The position numbers were made by a program, and so were the translations under genes. DNA of 64,000 nt, taken from contig NZ_ATXP01000001.1 in the NCBI RefSeq assembly GCF_000421745.1, positions 186,001-250,000 of the forward strand. The letters are read 5' to 3'. Below are positions 54,055 to 63,410 of this stretch, piece after piece. Source of the stretch: Nesterenkonia alba DSM 19423. GTDB taxonomy: Bacteria > Actinomycetota > Actinomycetes > Actinomycetales > Micrococcaceae. The first letter of the stretch is position 1; each line of letters begins with the position of its first letter. The notes under the pieces were generated by a model, which was not told where the DNA came from, made no database searches, and was given only the letters and a program-made list of their open reading frames with translations.

Positions 54055-55490
54055 ACCGGTGCTCGGTCATCACTACCGGCCAGCTGAGCACCGATCACAT
54101 CGCCGGGCTGGAAGGTCTGCAGGGTCCGGTGACGGTGGATCGGCGCTGCACAGATCTCGTCGAGTTGCTCACCGCTGCTCGCCACGGTCGAGCCGATGCG
54201 GCACTCATCATCGGTGAAACCGCGGATCTCACCGCCAGTGTGCTCTCCGAGCTCACCGCTGAGAGCCTCACTGTGGTGGTGATCTCCGATGTTCCCGCTG
54301 AACGGGAGCGGCTCACCGCACTGGGGGCAGTCTGCTTTCCCGACGACGTCGCCGCCGGTACGCTCGCCGCCGCACTGCAGAACATCAGTGCCTCTCCGGC
54401 GGAGAACACCGACGCCGAGTTCAGCTCCCTGCTGCAAGCCAACGGGCTTGACCTTGACGACCACAGACGCGTTGAGCAGCACAGACCGACCGAGCAGCAC
54501 AGACCGACCGAGCAGTACAGCTCAGTTAAGCAGTCTAGCCCAGTCAAGCAGCACAGCCCCGTTGAGAGGGGAGCTGAGCAGGACACGATCGGTGAGCCCA
54601 CTGACGAGGAGTCCGCTGACGGGCCGGGCGATGCGGGAGGGCTCATCGCGGTGTGGGGCACTGCCGGGGCGCCCGGGCGGACCACCACGGCGGTTAACCT
54701 CGCCGCCGAATTGGCGATCTCTGGGGCACAGGTGCTCCTCATCGACGCCGACACCACAGCGGCCAGCGCCGCAGTGCATCTCGGGTTGCTCGAGGAATCG
54801 GCCGGCATCGCTCAGGCTTGCCGTGCCGCCGATTATGGCACCCTGGATGCTGCCGCCCTACGCCGGGCCGTGGTGACCGTGGAAACCCGCGGAACCACGT
54901 GGCATGTGCTCACCGGATTGCCCCGGGCTGATCGCTGGGCCGAGCTCCGTCCTCAGGCGGTGCAGACCGTGCTTGACTGTGCCACTGAAGCCTACGACCA
55001 CGTCGTCGTCGATCTGGCCAGCGGGCTTGACCCGGCCGATGACCTCAGCTTCGAGCACATCCCCCAGCGCAGTGACACTGCGGCCACTGTGCTGCAGGCC
55101 GCCGACACCGCCCTGGTGTTGGGAACAGCCGACCCGGTGGGATTCTCCCGGCTCATCAAGACCGTGGAGGACTATCGCAGCATCCTGCCCGAGGCGGTGG
55201 CACCTACGGTGGTCGTCACGCAGGTGCGCCGTGACGTCGTCGGACGCTCTCCTCGTCGCCAGCTCGACGACGCCTGGAACCATTACAGCACCGGGCAGTC
55301 GATCAGCGCCTTCCTTCCCGATGACCGGCCCAGCTGCGATACCGCCCTGCGGCGGGGCGAGGTGCTGGCCGAGGCGGCACCCCAGAGTCCCCTGCGGCTC
55401 AGCATTGCCGGCCTTGTGGGGGTAGAGCTGGCACCACGGTCGCCGCGGCTGCGCTCGCGCAGACAGAAGACCTCCCGGGCGATAGGCTGA
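54051..55490 (+). CDS. CpaE/MinD-like ATPase with receiver-like N terminus
   Basis: 479 residues. An N-terminal pseudo-receiver-like domain (1-120), a repetitive linker (about 140-175, units T-E-Q-H-R-P and V-K-Q-H-S-P) and a ParA/MinD-type ATPase. The deviant Walker A reads A-P-G-R-T-T-T in place of K-G-G-x-G-K-T; the signature Lys before the Gly-rich loop is not evident (A-G-A-P), so ATP use is uncertain. L-L-I-D-A-D-T-T and V-V-V-D-L-A-S-G are the following motifs. Domain order matches CpaE, the localisation factor of tad pili. GTG start coupled to the SAF-domain gene. Confidence 0.75.
   Translation: MNRCSVITTGQLSTDHIAGLEGLQGPVTVDRRCTDLVELLTAARHGRADAALIIGETADLTASVLSELTAESLTVVVISDVPAERERLTALGAVCFPDDVAAGTLAAALQNISASPAENTDAEFSSLLQANGLDLDDHRRVEQHRPTEQHRPTEQYSSVKQSSPVKQHSPVERGAEQDTIGEPTDEESADGPGDAGGLIAVWGTAGAPGRTTTAVNLAAELAISGAQVLLIDADTTAASAAVHLGLLEESAGIAQACRAADYGTLDAAALRRAVVTVETRGTTWHVLTGLPRADRWAELRPQAVQTVLDCATEAYDHVVVDLASGLDPADDLSFEHIPQRSDTAATVLQAADTALVLGTADPVGFSRLIKTVEDYRSILPEAVAPTVVVTQVRRDVVGRSPRRQLDDAWNHYSTGQSISAFLPDDRPSCDTALRRGEVLAEAAPQSPLRLSIAGLVGVELAPRSPRLRSRRQKTSRAIG
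54470..54565 (+). repeat. In-frame tandem repeats in the CpaE-like linker
   Basis: Repeats of gagcagcacagaccgacc and related gt(t/c)aagcag(c/t)(a/c)cagccc units encode T-E-Q-H-R-P and V-K-Q-x-S-P. Imperfect, about 18-24 bp long, length could vary by slippage. Confidence 0.65.
55483..55488 (+). promoter_or_regulatory. Candidate -10 element (TAGGCT) for the glutamate dehydrogenase gene
   Basis: TAGGCT overlaps the end of the CpaE-like gene, 40 bases before the ATG at 55529; same hexamer as in front of hpf. No convincing -35. Confidence 0.35.
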
Positions 55491-55528
55491 AGAACGAGTC
55501 TCAACCCACCCGGAACCGCGAGGATGCG

Positions 55529-58500
55529 ATGGCCCAGCAGAAGACCCTCTACACCCGAGACGACCCGCAGCTGGACCGCCTCAGCCAGGCCTATTACGCC
55601 CATATTGCCGAAGAGGACCTCGCCCAGGTCAGCGCTGAACAGCAGCGTGAACGGCTCACCGCCCACCTGAAACTGGCCGAGGCTCGTACCCGCGGCGAAG
55701 CGGCTATCGATGTCACCACGGTGGGTCGGCGCAGCATCGTCATGGTAGTCACCGACGATATGCCCTATCTGGTGGACTCCGTCACCGCGGAAATCACCCG
55801 GCAGCGCCACGCCATCGCCTTGGTGGTCCACCCCATCCTGCTGACCTCCCGCAGTAGCGACGGCACCCTGAAATCCGTCAAATCCTTACCCACGCAGGGG
55901 CGCTCGCTCTCCTCTGGAGATACTCAGGCGATTCCCTCCTTGTCGGCACTCATCGACGCCGATGACCGGGCCGGAGTGGAGTCCTGGATCGCGGTAGAAC
56001 TCACCTCCGCGGTCACCGATGAGCAGGCCGAACAGCTACGCTGCGGGCTGCGGAGCATCCTCGGCGATGTCGAAGCCTCCCAACGGGACCAGGACGCCAT
56101 GGTCGCCGAGGCCTACCAAGCGGCCACCGACGTTCGTCGTCTCGATGATGTGCCCGAACGTAACGAGACTGCCGAGCTGCTCGAATGGATGGGCTCGGGG
56201 CACTTCCTCTTCCTGGGGTACCGGGAGTACGCCCTTGAGGAGGACACCGGCTCGGCCCAGCTGCGTCCGATTCCCGGCACCGGACTGGGCATCCTCGCCG
56301 ATGTGGACGGCACACCCATCGATGCGCGAGCCTCTGAGCTTTCCCCACCGGCCGAAGACGCGTCCCCGAAGCCACGGTTGCTGGTCATCACCAAAGCCGA
56401 CACCCGCTCCACAGTGCGGCGGCGCACCTATATGGACTACGTGGCGGTGAAGACCTTCGACGCCGCCGGTCGTCCGAGGGGGGAACGTCGGTTCCTGGGG
56501 CTGTTCAGTCAGCGGGCCTACACCCAGTCGATCACCACCATCCCGCTGTTGCGCTCCCGGGCCAAGCAGCTGCTGGCGCGCTCCGGGTTCAGCCCGGATT
56601 CCCATTCCGGGGCGGACTTGATGCAGATCCTGGAGACCTATCCGCGCAATGAGCTGCTGCAGATGGATATCGAGGAGATCGAAGACGTCGCCTGGCAGAT
56701 TCTGCAGTTACAGGAGCGCCGGCGGGTCAAACTCTTTCTCCGCCGCGACCACCACAGCCGGTTCATGACGGCGCTGCTGTTCTTGCCCCGCGACCGGTAC
56801 AACACCGCGGTGCGGCAGCGGGTGGAGCAGGAGCTCATGGCCCACATCGACGCCGAATCCATCGACTTCAACGTCCGTCTCTCCGACTCGGTCCTGGCCC
56901 GTGTGTTCTTCCGCCTGCGGCTGAAGCCTGAGGCCGAACCCTTACGCATCAGCGCCACTGAACTGCAGGAGAAACTCGCCCGGGCAGTGCGTTCCTGGGC
57001 TGAGGGAATCGCCGAAGAAGCCGCCGTCCGCTACACCGCCGAGCGAGCTGAACGGATCGGCCAGCGGTGGGGGGAGGCCTTCCCCGCCGACTACCGGGTG
57101 CTCTACGAAGTCACCGACGCGCTCGACGACGCCGCCCAGTTCGAGACACTTCAGGCCGAACCGGAGGCCGGTCCGCGGATCTCCTTCTACCCCCCGGGCC
57201 CAGGTGACGATGCTCACCTGCGTCTCAAGCTCTACTTACGCGACCCCAAAACACTCACCGACACCCTGCCGATCATTGACGACTTCGGTCTGGCCGTGCT
57301 CGACGAGCGGGCCTACACCGTGCGGCCTGAGAGCACCGAACACGGCGCTGAGCCGGCCTCCTACTACCTTTACGACCTGGGCCTCTGCTACCCGGCGGGA
57401 GTGGATCCCCAGGCCAGTATCGAGCTGTTCAAGGAGGCCTATCACCAGGTCCTCACCGGGCGGGTGGAATCCGATGTCTTCTCCCGGCTGGTGCTCCACC
57501 ATCGGTTGAGCATCCGGCAGGTGACTGTCCTGCGGGCCTATGCGAAGTACATGCGTCAGCTCGGCAGCGCGCACTCCTACGACTTCCTCGCCGAGGCGCT
57601 GTTGGAGAATCCCGACGTGACGGCGTCGTTGATTGCCTACTTCACTGCCAAATTCGACCCCGAGATCGAACAGGCCCGCACTGAGGCCATCCGCGCCTGC
57701 CGCGAGAGTGTGACCACAGCCCTGGACACGGTGACCACTCTCGACGCCGACCGGGTACTCTCCGGCTTCCTCACCCTGATTGATGCCACCGACCGCACCA
57801 ACCTCTACCAGGGGCACGAGTGGGTGTCGATGAAACTGCGTCCGGGAGATATCGACGCCGCCCCAGAGCCCCGTCCCGCCCACGAAATCTGGGTCTACTC
57901 GCCGCAGGTGGAAGGCACCCACCTGCGGTTCGACACTATCGCCCGCGGCGGATTGCGCTGGTCCGACCGGCAGGAGGACTTCCGCACCGAGGTGCTGGGC
58001 CTGGTCAAAGCGCAGATGGTCAAAAACGCCGTCATCGTGCCCTCCGGGGCCAAGGGCGGGTTCTACCCCAAACAGCTACCCGATCCGCAGCACGACCGCA
58101 GTGCCTGGTTCGAAGCCGGCCGGGAAGCATACAAGACCTTCATCCGTGGCCTCCTTGATGTCACCGACCGGCAAATTCCCGGTGACGACGCCGGCGGGGC
58201 CGAACCGCAGATCGTTCCCCGGGAGAACATCGTCCGTCACGACGGCGATGACGCCTACCTAGTGGTCGCTGCGGATAAGGGCACTGCAACGTTCTCCGAC
58301 ACCGCCAATGAGATCAGCGCCGAGTACGGCCACTGGCTCGGTGACGCGTTCGCCTCTGGCGGGTCGGCTGGTTATGACCACAAGGAGATGGGCATCACTG
58401 CTCGGGGGGCCTGGGAGTCGGTGAAGTCCCACTTCAAAACCCTGGGAGTCGACACCCAAAGCGAGGACTTCACCGTAGTGGGTATCGGGGATATGGGTGG

Positions 58501-60370
58501 TGACGTCTTCGGTAATGGGATGTTGCTCTCCGAGCACATTCGGCTGGTGGCCGCCTTCAACCACCTGCACATCTTTATCGACCCGGATCCCGACCCGGCA
58601 GCCTCCTTCACTGAACGAAAGCGACTCTTCACCGCGGAGAAACGCGGCTGGGATGCCTACAACACCGACCTCATCTCAGCCGGCGGTGGGGTCTTCTCCC
58701 GCGAGGCTCGCAGCATCCCCATCAGCGAGCAGATGCGCGACGTCTTCGACATCGACCCTGATGTGAAGACCATGACCCCGCCGCAGCTGCTCCACACTCT
58801 GCTCACCGCACCGGTGGACCTGCTGTACAACGGCGGTATCGGCACCTACGTGAAGGCCAGCACGGAGACCCATGAACAGGTCGGCGACCGGGCGAATAAC
58901 GCGCTGCGCGCTGATGGCCGGCAGTTGCGGGCCAAAGTCGTCGCCGAGGGCGGCAATCTGGGCCTGACTCAGGCCGGACGGATCGAGGCCGCCCAGCAGG
59001 GCGTGCTTCTGAACACCGACGCCATCGACAACTCCGCCGGTGTGGACTGCTCCGATCATGAGGTCAACATCAAGATCCTGCTGGATCAGCTCATCGACTC
59101 TGGCATGCTGCAGGCCGAAGAACGCAACGAGCTGCTGGCCGAGATGACCGAGGACGTCGCCCAGCTGGTGCTACGCACCAATGAAGACCAGAACGTGCTC
59201 CTTCTGACCGATCGGCAGCGGCTGACCGAATGGTCTCCCAGCTTCGGGCGGCTCATCAGCTTCCTTGAAGAGACTGCCGGCCTGGACCGGGACCTGGAAG
59301 TGTTGCCCTCGGCCGAAGAGCTTGTCACCCGGACAGAGAATGGCATTGCCCCGTTGACCGCGCCGGAACTGGCGGTCTTGGTGGCCTACGCCAAGATCCA
59401 GCTGAAATCGGCCTTGGCTGACTCCGACCTGCCCGCTGACCCGTGGTTCCGCGGCACCTTGGAGGAATACTTCCCCGAACAGATCACCTCCCGGTACGCC
59501 GACGAGCTAGCACGGCATCCGCTGGCCGAGGAAATCATCGCTAACGACGTCGCCAATGACGCCATCAATATGGGTGGGGCCACTTTCGTCTTCCGCACCA
59601 TGGAGGAGACTTTCGCTTCAGAGGAGCAGGTCGTCCGGGCATTCGTGGTCGTGCGTGAACTCTTCGAGCTCGACGCGTTCGACGCAGCCATGCGCCGGTT
59701 GCCGGCCAGCTTCCCCACGGAACTGTGGGCCCCGGTGTACGTGGATATGCGCCGGCTGCTGGATCGGGCGGTGCGGTGGTTCGTCAACCACGGGGGCCCG
59801 GCGTTGTCCATCTCCGAGGAGATCACCGCCTACGCGGAACATATCGGACCCCTCTACCGCCGGGTGTTTGACGTGTTGGGAGAGAAGGACCGGGCCCGGG
59901 TCGCCGCCCGACGTGAAGACGCGATCGGCTACGGCATGTACGAGGAACTCGCCGGCTGGTACGCCGAACTGTTCGAGTCCTTCTCTCTGCTCGATATTGC
60001 TGAACTCGCCCGGCAGCTGGAGTTGGATTCCCGCGAAGTTGCCGGGGTCTACTATCAGGTCTACGCGGAGTTCGACGTCGACGACCTGCTCGAGAAAATC
60101 ACCACCTTGCCGCGGACTGATAAATGGCAGGCCCTGGCCCGGGGTGCTCAGCGCGACGAGCTGTACTTCGCGGTGCGGGAAATCACCGAATCGGTGCTCA
60201 CCACCACCGAGCCCGACGACGCCGCCGCGCGGCTTGACCAGTGGAAGCAGGAACACACCACCAAGCTGGCGCGCACCGAGCGGCTCTTCGCCGAACTCGA
60301 CGACGGAGATAAGACCATGGCTTCGCTGACCGTGCTGCTGCGCCACCTGCGCGGCCTGATCGGAACATAA
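55529..60370 (+). CDS. NAD-specific glutamate dehydrogenase, large type
   Basis: 1613 residues, the size of the L-180 class. It oxidises glutamate to 2-oxoglutarate and ammonia. A long N-terminal regulatory region with ACT-like segments (about 1-700) precedes the catalytic core: R-G-G-L-R-W-S-D-R-x-E-D-F-R-T-E-V-L-G-L-V-K-A-Q, the substrate Lys in K-N-A-V-I-V-P-S-G-A-K-G-G-F, and a Rossmann-type domain after G-I-G-D-M-G-G-D-V-F-G-N-G-M. GAGGA before the ATG. In mycobacteria the enzyme (Rv2476c) is controlled through GarA; no such gene is in this window. Confidence 0.96.
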   Translation: MAQQKTLYTRDDPQLDRLSQAYYAHIAEEDLAQVSAEQQRERLTAHLKLAEARTRGEAAIDVTTVGRRSIVMVVTDDMPYLVDSVTAEITRQRHAIALVVHPILLTSRSSDGTLKSVKSLPTQGRSLSSGDTQAIPSLSALIDADDRAGVESWIAVELTSAVTDEQAEQLRCGLRSILGDVEASQRDQDAMVAEAYQAATDVRRLDDVPERNETAELLEWMGSGHFLFLGYREYALEEDTGSAQLRPIPGTGLGILADVDGTPIDARASELSPPAEDASPKPRLLVITKADTRSTVRRRTYMDYVAVKTFDAAGRPRGERRFLGLFSQRAYTQSITTIPLLRSRAKQLLARSGFSPDSHSGADLMQILETYPRNELLQMDIEEIEDVAWQILQLQERRRVKLFLRRDHHSRFMTALLFLPRDRYNTAVRQRVEQELMAHIDAESIDFNVRLSDSVLARVFFRLRLKPEAEPLRISATELQEKLARAVRSWAEGIAEEAAVRYTAERAERIGQRWGEAFPADYRVLYEVTDALDDAAQFETLQAEPEAGPRISFYPPGPGDDAHLRLKLYLRDPKTLTDTLPIIDDFGLAVLDERAYTVRPESTEHGAEPASYYLYDLGLCYPAGVDPQASIELFKEAYHQVLTGRVESDVFSRLVLHHRLSIRQVTVLRAYAKYMRQLGSAHSYDFLAEALLENPDVTASLIAYFTAKFDPEIEQARTEAIRACRESVTTALDTVTTLDADRVLSGFLTLIDATDRTNLYQGHEWVSMKLRPGDIDAAPEPRPAHEIWVYSPQVEGTHLRFDTIARGGLRWSDRQEDFRTEVLGLVKAQMVKNAVIVPSGAKGGFYPKQLPDPQHDRSAWFEAGREAYKTFIRGLLDVTDRQIPGDDAGGAEPQIVPRENIVRHDGDDAYLVVAADKGTATFSDTANEISAEYGHWLGDAFASGGSAGYDHKEMGITARGAWESVKSHFKTLGVDTQSEDFTVVGIGDMGGDVFGNGMLLSEHIRLVAAFNHLHIFIDPDPDPAASFTERKRLFTAEKRGWDAYNTDLISAGGGVFSREARSIPISEQMRDVFDIDPDVKTMTPPQLLHTLLTAPVDLLYNGGIGTYVKASTETHEQVGDRANNALRADGRQLRAKVVAEGGNLGLTQAGRIEAAQQGVLLNTDAIDNSAGVDCSDHEVNIKILLDQLIDSGMLQAEERNELLAEMTEDVAQLVLRTNEDQNVLLLTDRQRLTEWSPSFGRLISFLEETAGLDRDLEVLPSAEELVTRTENGIAPLTAPELAVLVAYAKIQLKSALADSDLPADPWFRGTLEEYFPEQITSRYADELARHPLAEEIIANDVANDAINMGGATFVFRTMEETFASEEQVVRAFVVVRELFELDAFDAAMRRLPASFPTELWAPVYVDMRRLLDRAVRWFVNHGGPALSISEEITAYAEHIGPLYRRVFDVLGEKDRARVAARREDAIGYGMYEELAGWYAELFESFSLLDIAELARQLELDSREVAGVYYQVYAEFDVDDLLEKITTLPRTDKWQALARGAQRDELYFAVREITESVLTTTEPDDAAARLDQWKQEHTTKLARTERLFAELDDGDKTMASLTVLLRHLRGLIGT

Positions 60371-60381
60371 TCCGCGCCGCC

Positions 60382-61896
60382 GTGCTGACCGACCGCCTCG
60401 ACACCAACTGCCACCTGCGCCCTGATGACATCGAGTGGCTCCACGCTCTGGTGGGGGACTGGCAACTGCTCTCCGACCTGGCTTTCTCTGACCTGGTGCT
60501 GTGGTTCCCGCATACCGCCGACGGTGTGGTCTCCGCGCAGGGACGGTCCTTCGTCGCTCTGGCCCAGGCACGGCCCTCCACGACCCAGACCATCATCCAC
60601 CGCGACGTCGTCGGCGACCGGATCCGAGCCGATCTCAAACCCATGGTGGAACGCGCCTGGGAGCACCAGGTGGAGACGAACTCCTCCGATCAGGGGCAAC
60701 CCTCACCGGCCCGGATGCGGGTCACCGCAGTGCCGCTGGTGCGCTCCGGACGTACCGTGGGGGTCATCACCATGCATTTCGCGGTCTCTGCCCTACGGGC
60801 CCCCTCCACCCTGGAGCTGACCTACCGGCGCTGCGCTACCGACTTACTGGAAATGGTCTCAGCCGGTCAGTGGCCGGATCCGGCTCAGGAGTTCACCGGC
60901 TACTCCGGTGCCCCCCGGGTGGGTGATGGGCTGCTGCGGCTCGATGCCACCGGCAAGATCACTTTTGCCAGCCCGAACGCCGTCTCGGCCCTGCTGCGCC
61001 TAGGAGTCAACGAGACTCTGGAAGGTCGGTCCCTGGCCGGTATCGGCGCGGAGCTACAGCGGGCCACCGGGGTGGCCGTGGACGAATCTCAACCGATGAT
61101 GCTCACCGGCCGCCGTGCTCAGCGTAGCGAACTCGAAGCCCACGGAGCCACGGTGACCCTACGTTCTATTCCGCTGTACCGTGACGGCGAACGCTTCGCC
61201 GCACTGGTGCTCTGCCGGGACGTCACAGAGCTGCGCCGCCGGGAGAAGCAGCTCATGAGTAAAGATGCCACCATCAAGGAGATTCACCACCGGGTGAAGA
61301 ACAATCTTCAGACAGTCTCGGCACTGCTGCGGATGCAGGCCCGCCGGATGGACTCCGAAGAGGGTCGCTCGGGACTCACCCGGGCCATGCGGCGAGTGGA
61401 AACTATCGCCATGGTCCACGACTCGTTATCTGCCGGACTCGATGAAACCGTTGACGTCGACGAACTCATGAGACGTCAGCTGCACCTGGCCGCTGAGATG
61501 GCCGAATCCGAAGGCTCTGCGGTGACCCGACTCGAGGGCAGCTTCGGCCACCTTCCCACCGGGATGGTGACACCACTGGCCTTGGTGGTCACCGAGGTGG
61601 TCGCTAACGCCGTAGAGCACGGGTTGAAGCCCCTGACGAACCAGCAGGAGGAAGCCGCCCACCTTACCGTGGTGATGAGTGTGCAGCGACACGTCGACGC
61701 CGCCGGCCGCCAACGCCTCGACGTGGACATCACCGACGACGGGGTCGGACTACCAGAAGGTCACTGGGAACCCGGTCTTGGGTTGCAGATTGTGCGCACC
61801 TTGGTGCGCGGAGAACTGCACGGCTCTATCGAATGGGGACCCGGCGAAGGTGGGCGCGGCACACGGGTGAGGCTGCGGGCACCCATCCTGGGGTAG
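60382..61896 (+). CDS. pdtaS: Sensor histidine kinase PdtaS
   Basis: 504 residues, no membrane segment. GAF-like (about 20-160) and PAS (about 185-290) domains, then a HisKA_2 helix with the phospho-His in K-E-I-H-H-R-V-K-N-N-L-Q and HATPase_c (E-V-V-A-N-A-V-E-H-G; D-D-G-V-G-L). It signals to the RNA-binding ANTAR regulator PdtaR, encoded elsewhere. Beside whiB1, as in M. tuberculosis (Rv3220c/Rv3219). GTG start 11 bp after the glutamate dehydrogenase stop and no RBS; the start is moderately certain. Confidence 0.92.
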   Translation: MLTDRLDTNCHLRPDDIEWLHALVGDWQLLSDLAFSDLVLWFPHTADGVVSAQGRSFVALAQARPSTTQTIIHRDVVGDRIRADLKPMVERAWEHQVETNSSDQGQPSPARMRVTAVPLVRSGRTVGVITMHFAVSALRAPSTLELTYRRCATDLLEMVSAGQWPDPAQEFTGYSGAPRVGDGLLRLDATGKITFASPNAVSALLRLGVNETLEGRSLAGIGAELQRATGVAVDESQPMMLTGRRAQRSELEAHGATVTLRSIPLYRDGERFAALVLCRDVTELRRREKQLMSKDATIKEIHHRVKNNLQTVSALLRMQARRMDSEEGRSGLTRAMRRVETIAMVHDSLSAGLDETVDVDELMRRQLHLAAEMAESEGSAVTRLEGSFGHLPTGMVTPLALVVTEVVANAVEHGLKPLTNQQEEAAHLTVVMSVQRHVDAAGRQRLDVDITDDGVGLPEGHWEPGLGLQIVRTLVRGELHGSIEWGPGEGGRGTRVRLRAPILG

Positions 61897-61901
61897 AAAG
61901 A

Positions 61902-61919
61902 GCAAAGCCATTGCTTTGC
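61902..61919. terminator. Hairpin between convergent pdtaS and whiB1
   Basis: GCAAAGC-CATT-GCTTTGC, perfect 7-bp stem with a 4-base loop, just after the pdtaS stop. No U tract. Could end either convergent transcript. Confidence 0.5.
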
Positions 61920-61959
61920 AGGGAACCCGGCTCAGTCGCTGACGACGAGCGCCGGCGTT

Positions 61960-62208
61960 TTACGATGCTCGCCGCGCACGCGCGGCTCGCCGTTTGAGGG
62001 CCCGGCGCTCGTCTTCGCTCATGCCGCCCCAGACGCCGGCGTCCTGGCCGGTGTCCAGCGCCCACTGCAGACAGGTGTCCATCACCGGGCACCGGCGGCA
62101 GACACTCTTGGCTTCCTCGATCTGCAACAGGGCAGGACCGGTGTTGCCGACGGGGAAGAACAGCTCCGGATCCTTGTCCAGGCAGGCTGCTCGGCTGCGC
62201 CAATCCAT
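61960..62208 (-). CDS. whiB1: WhiB1 iron-sulfur transcription regulator
   Basis: 82 residues. Cys9, Cys37, Cys40 and Cys46 bind the 4Fe-4S cluster, and G-V-W-G-G plus the basic C-terminal K-R-R-A-A-R-A-R-R form the DNA-binding part. Spacing and sequence match M. tuberculosis WhiB1, an essential NO-responsive repressor that binds sigma-A region 4. The ATG at 62208 gives the standard M-D-W-R start; a GTG three codons upstream has the RBS too close. Its long upstream region carries a CRP-type site. Confidence 0.95.
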   Translation of the reverse strand: MDWRSRAACLDKDPELFFPVGNTGPALLQIEEAKSVCRRCPVMDTCLQWALDTGQDAGVWGGMSEDERRALKRRAARARRAS

Positions 62209-62518
62209 GGCGATCACTACTCCTTGGGTGGCCTCCGCCCGGAATGTGCATCACAGTGCAGGGGCCACTATGCTCGGGTGCGTGCGGGAACACGTCAGAG
62301 CCTTCTCCCGCTGCGGCGTGTGGTGCGAATGACAGGCGCTGCTCAGGCGCTTCAGCCGCGGGGAGAAAGGCCTCTTGCCCCGCCTTACTACACATTCAAG
62401 ACTGACATGTGACGCAGAGGTTAACAAGACCTTACGTGTCGCAAATTCGGCGATAAGATGTGTTATTCATCACATTACATTGTGTGTCGTCGTCGCTACC
62501 CATGTTTGAATATGGGAC
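62209..62518 (-). promoter_or_regulatory. whiB1 upstream region with promoter and CRP-type site
   Basis: 310 bp without a gene. Minus-strand TTATCG (62451-62456) and TAAGGT (62429-62434), 16 bp apart, form a plausible promoter that gives a leader of about 215 bases. The CRP-type site (62459-62474) is centred about 44 bp before the expected transcription start. The rest shows no further clear signal. Confidence 0.5.
62459..62474. promoter_or_regulatory. CRP/GlxR-type operator
   Basis: TGTGTTATTCATCACA matches the palindromic consensus TGTGA-N6-TCACA at nine of ten defined positions. whiB1 of M. tuberculosis is known to be controlled by its CRP homologue. It may also act on the divergent membrane protein gene at 62519. 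Confidence 0.6.
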
Positions 62519-62938
62519 ATGTCCGCATCCCCTGGCCCCGGCCCTGCTCGCCCCTTTTCCGTGTGGCTGCTCTACCTGATTCACTTTGTTCAGGGGGCGG
62601 CCGTGATCTTCGCGACGGTCTCGGAGGTACTGCTCTCCGATGCCGAAGTACTTGACACTGCCGGCCAGATCGCGTTGTTAGTGCTTTACCTGCTGGCCGG
62701 TGTCGTTCTCATTCTGCTGGGGTTTCGGCTTTTCTTAGGTTCCGCTGCAGCGCGCACCCCAGCCATGGTGCTGCAATTGCTCATGGTGGTGCTGTCCTTC
62801 AGCTTCTTCGCCGGGGGAGTGTGGGTCGTCGGGCTGACCTTCCTCGTCCCGGCAGCCGTTGCCCTCGTGTTGCTGTTCATCCGGCCCACCCAGCAGTGGC
62901 TGGAGGGCACCGCCGAACCGGACCAGCAGTCGGCTTAA
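62519..62938 (+). CDS. Small four-helix membrane protein
   Basis: 139 residues with four hydrophobic segments (about 15-38, 50-70, 80-100, 103-122) and short polar ends. No family motif recognised. TTGAAT seven bases before the ATG could be a -10 for a leaderless message; no RBS is seen. Divergent from whiB1 and convergent with the DUF1844 gene (one base apart). Confidence 0.65.
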   Translation: MSASPGPGPARPFSVWLLYLIHFVQGAAVIFATVSEVLLSDAEVLDTAGQIALLVLYLLAGVVLILLGFRLFLGSAAARTPAMVLQLLMVVLSFSFFAGGVWVVGLTFLVPAAVALVLLFIRPTQQWLEGTAEPDQQSA

Positions 62939-62939
62939 G

Positions 62940-63317
62940 CTAATTCACCGGGCCAGTCCACTTCTCCCCGGGGCCCTTGCCCGGTGGGTCGGGAATGATT
63001 GATTCTTCACGGAATGCCAGCTGCAAAGAACGCAGTCCGTCGCGTAGCGGGGCAGCGTGGGTGGAGCCGACTTCCGGGGCTGCGGCAGTGACCAGTCCCG
63101 CTAAAGCGGAGATGAGTTTGCGGGCCTCATCCAGATCTTTTAAGTCCTCGGCGTCGGGCCCCTCGGCGAGCCCGGTTTTCACGGCAGCGGCACTCATGAG
63201 GTGCACCGCCACGGTATTGATGAGTTCCACTGCTGGCACTTCGGCGATATCGCGTGCCTGGGCGGCCGCTGCAGCGGCGGCATCTTCGGGATGTGGGGTG
63301 TTCTGCGCAGAGTCCAT
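62940..63317 (-). CDS. DUF1844 family protein
   Basis: 125 residues, helical and soluble: [21 protein letters not shown] and the downstream [11 protein letters not shown] are DUF1844 hallmarks. The gene stands divergently in front of infC, its regular place in Actinobacteria. ATG start. Function unknown. Confidence 0.88.
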   Translation of the reverse strand: MDSAQNTPHPEDAAAAAAAQARDIAEVPAVELINTVAVHLMSAAAVKTGLAEGPDAEDLKDLDEARKLISALAGLVTAAAPEVGSTHAAPLRDGLRSLQLAFREESIIPDPPGKGPGEKWTGPVN

Positions 63318-63410
63318 GCTGGTAAGCTTGTCACAGTCTCAACTGGCCGCAATGCTGCGTGCCGGCAGACACATCATCAGACCATTGCCGTCGAAGCAGG
63401 AGCAGGACAG

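Noticed and set aside
62240-62270. TGTGCATCACA near whiB1 as a second CRP site
   Set aside because: The half-sites are only three bases apart, not the eight required by the 16-bp consensus.
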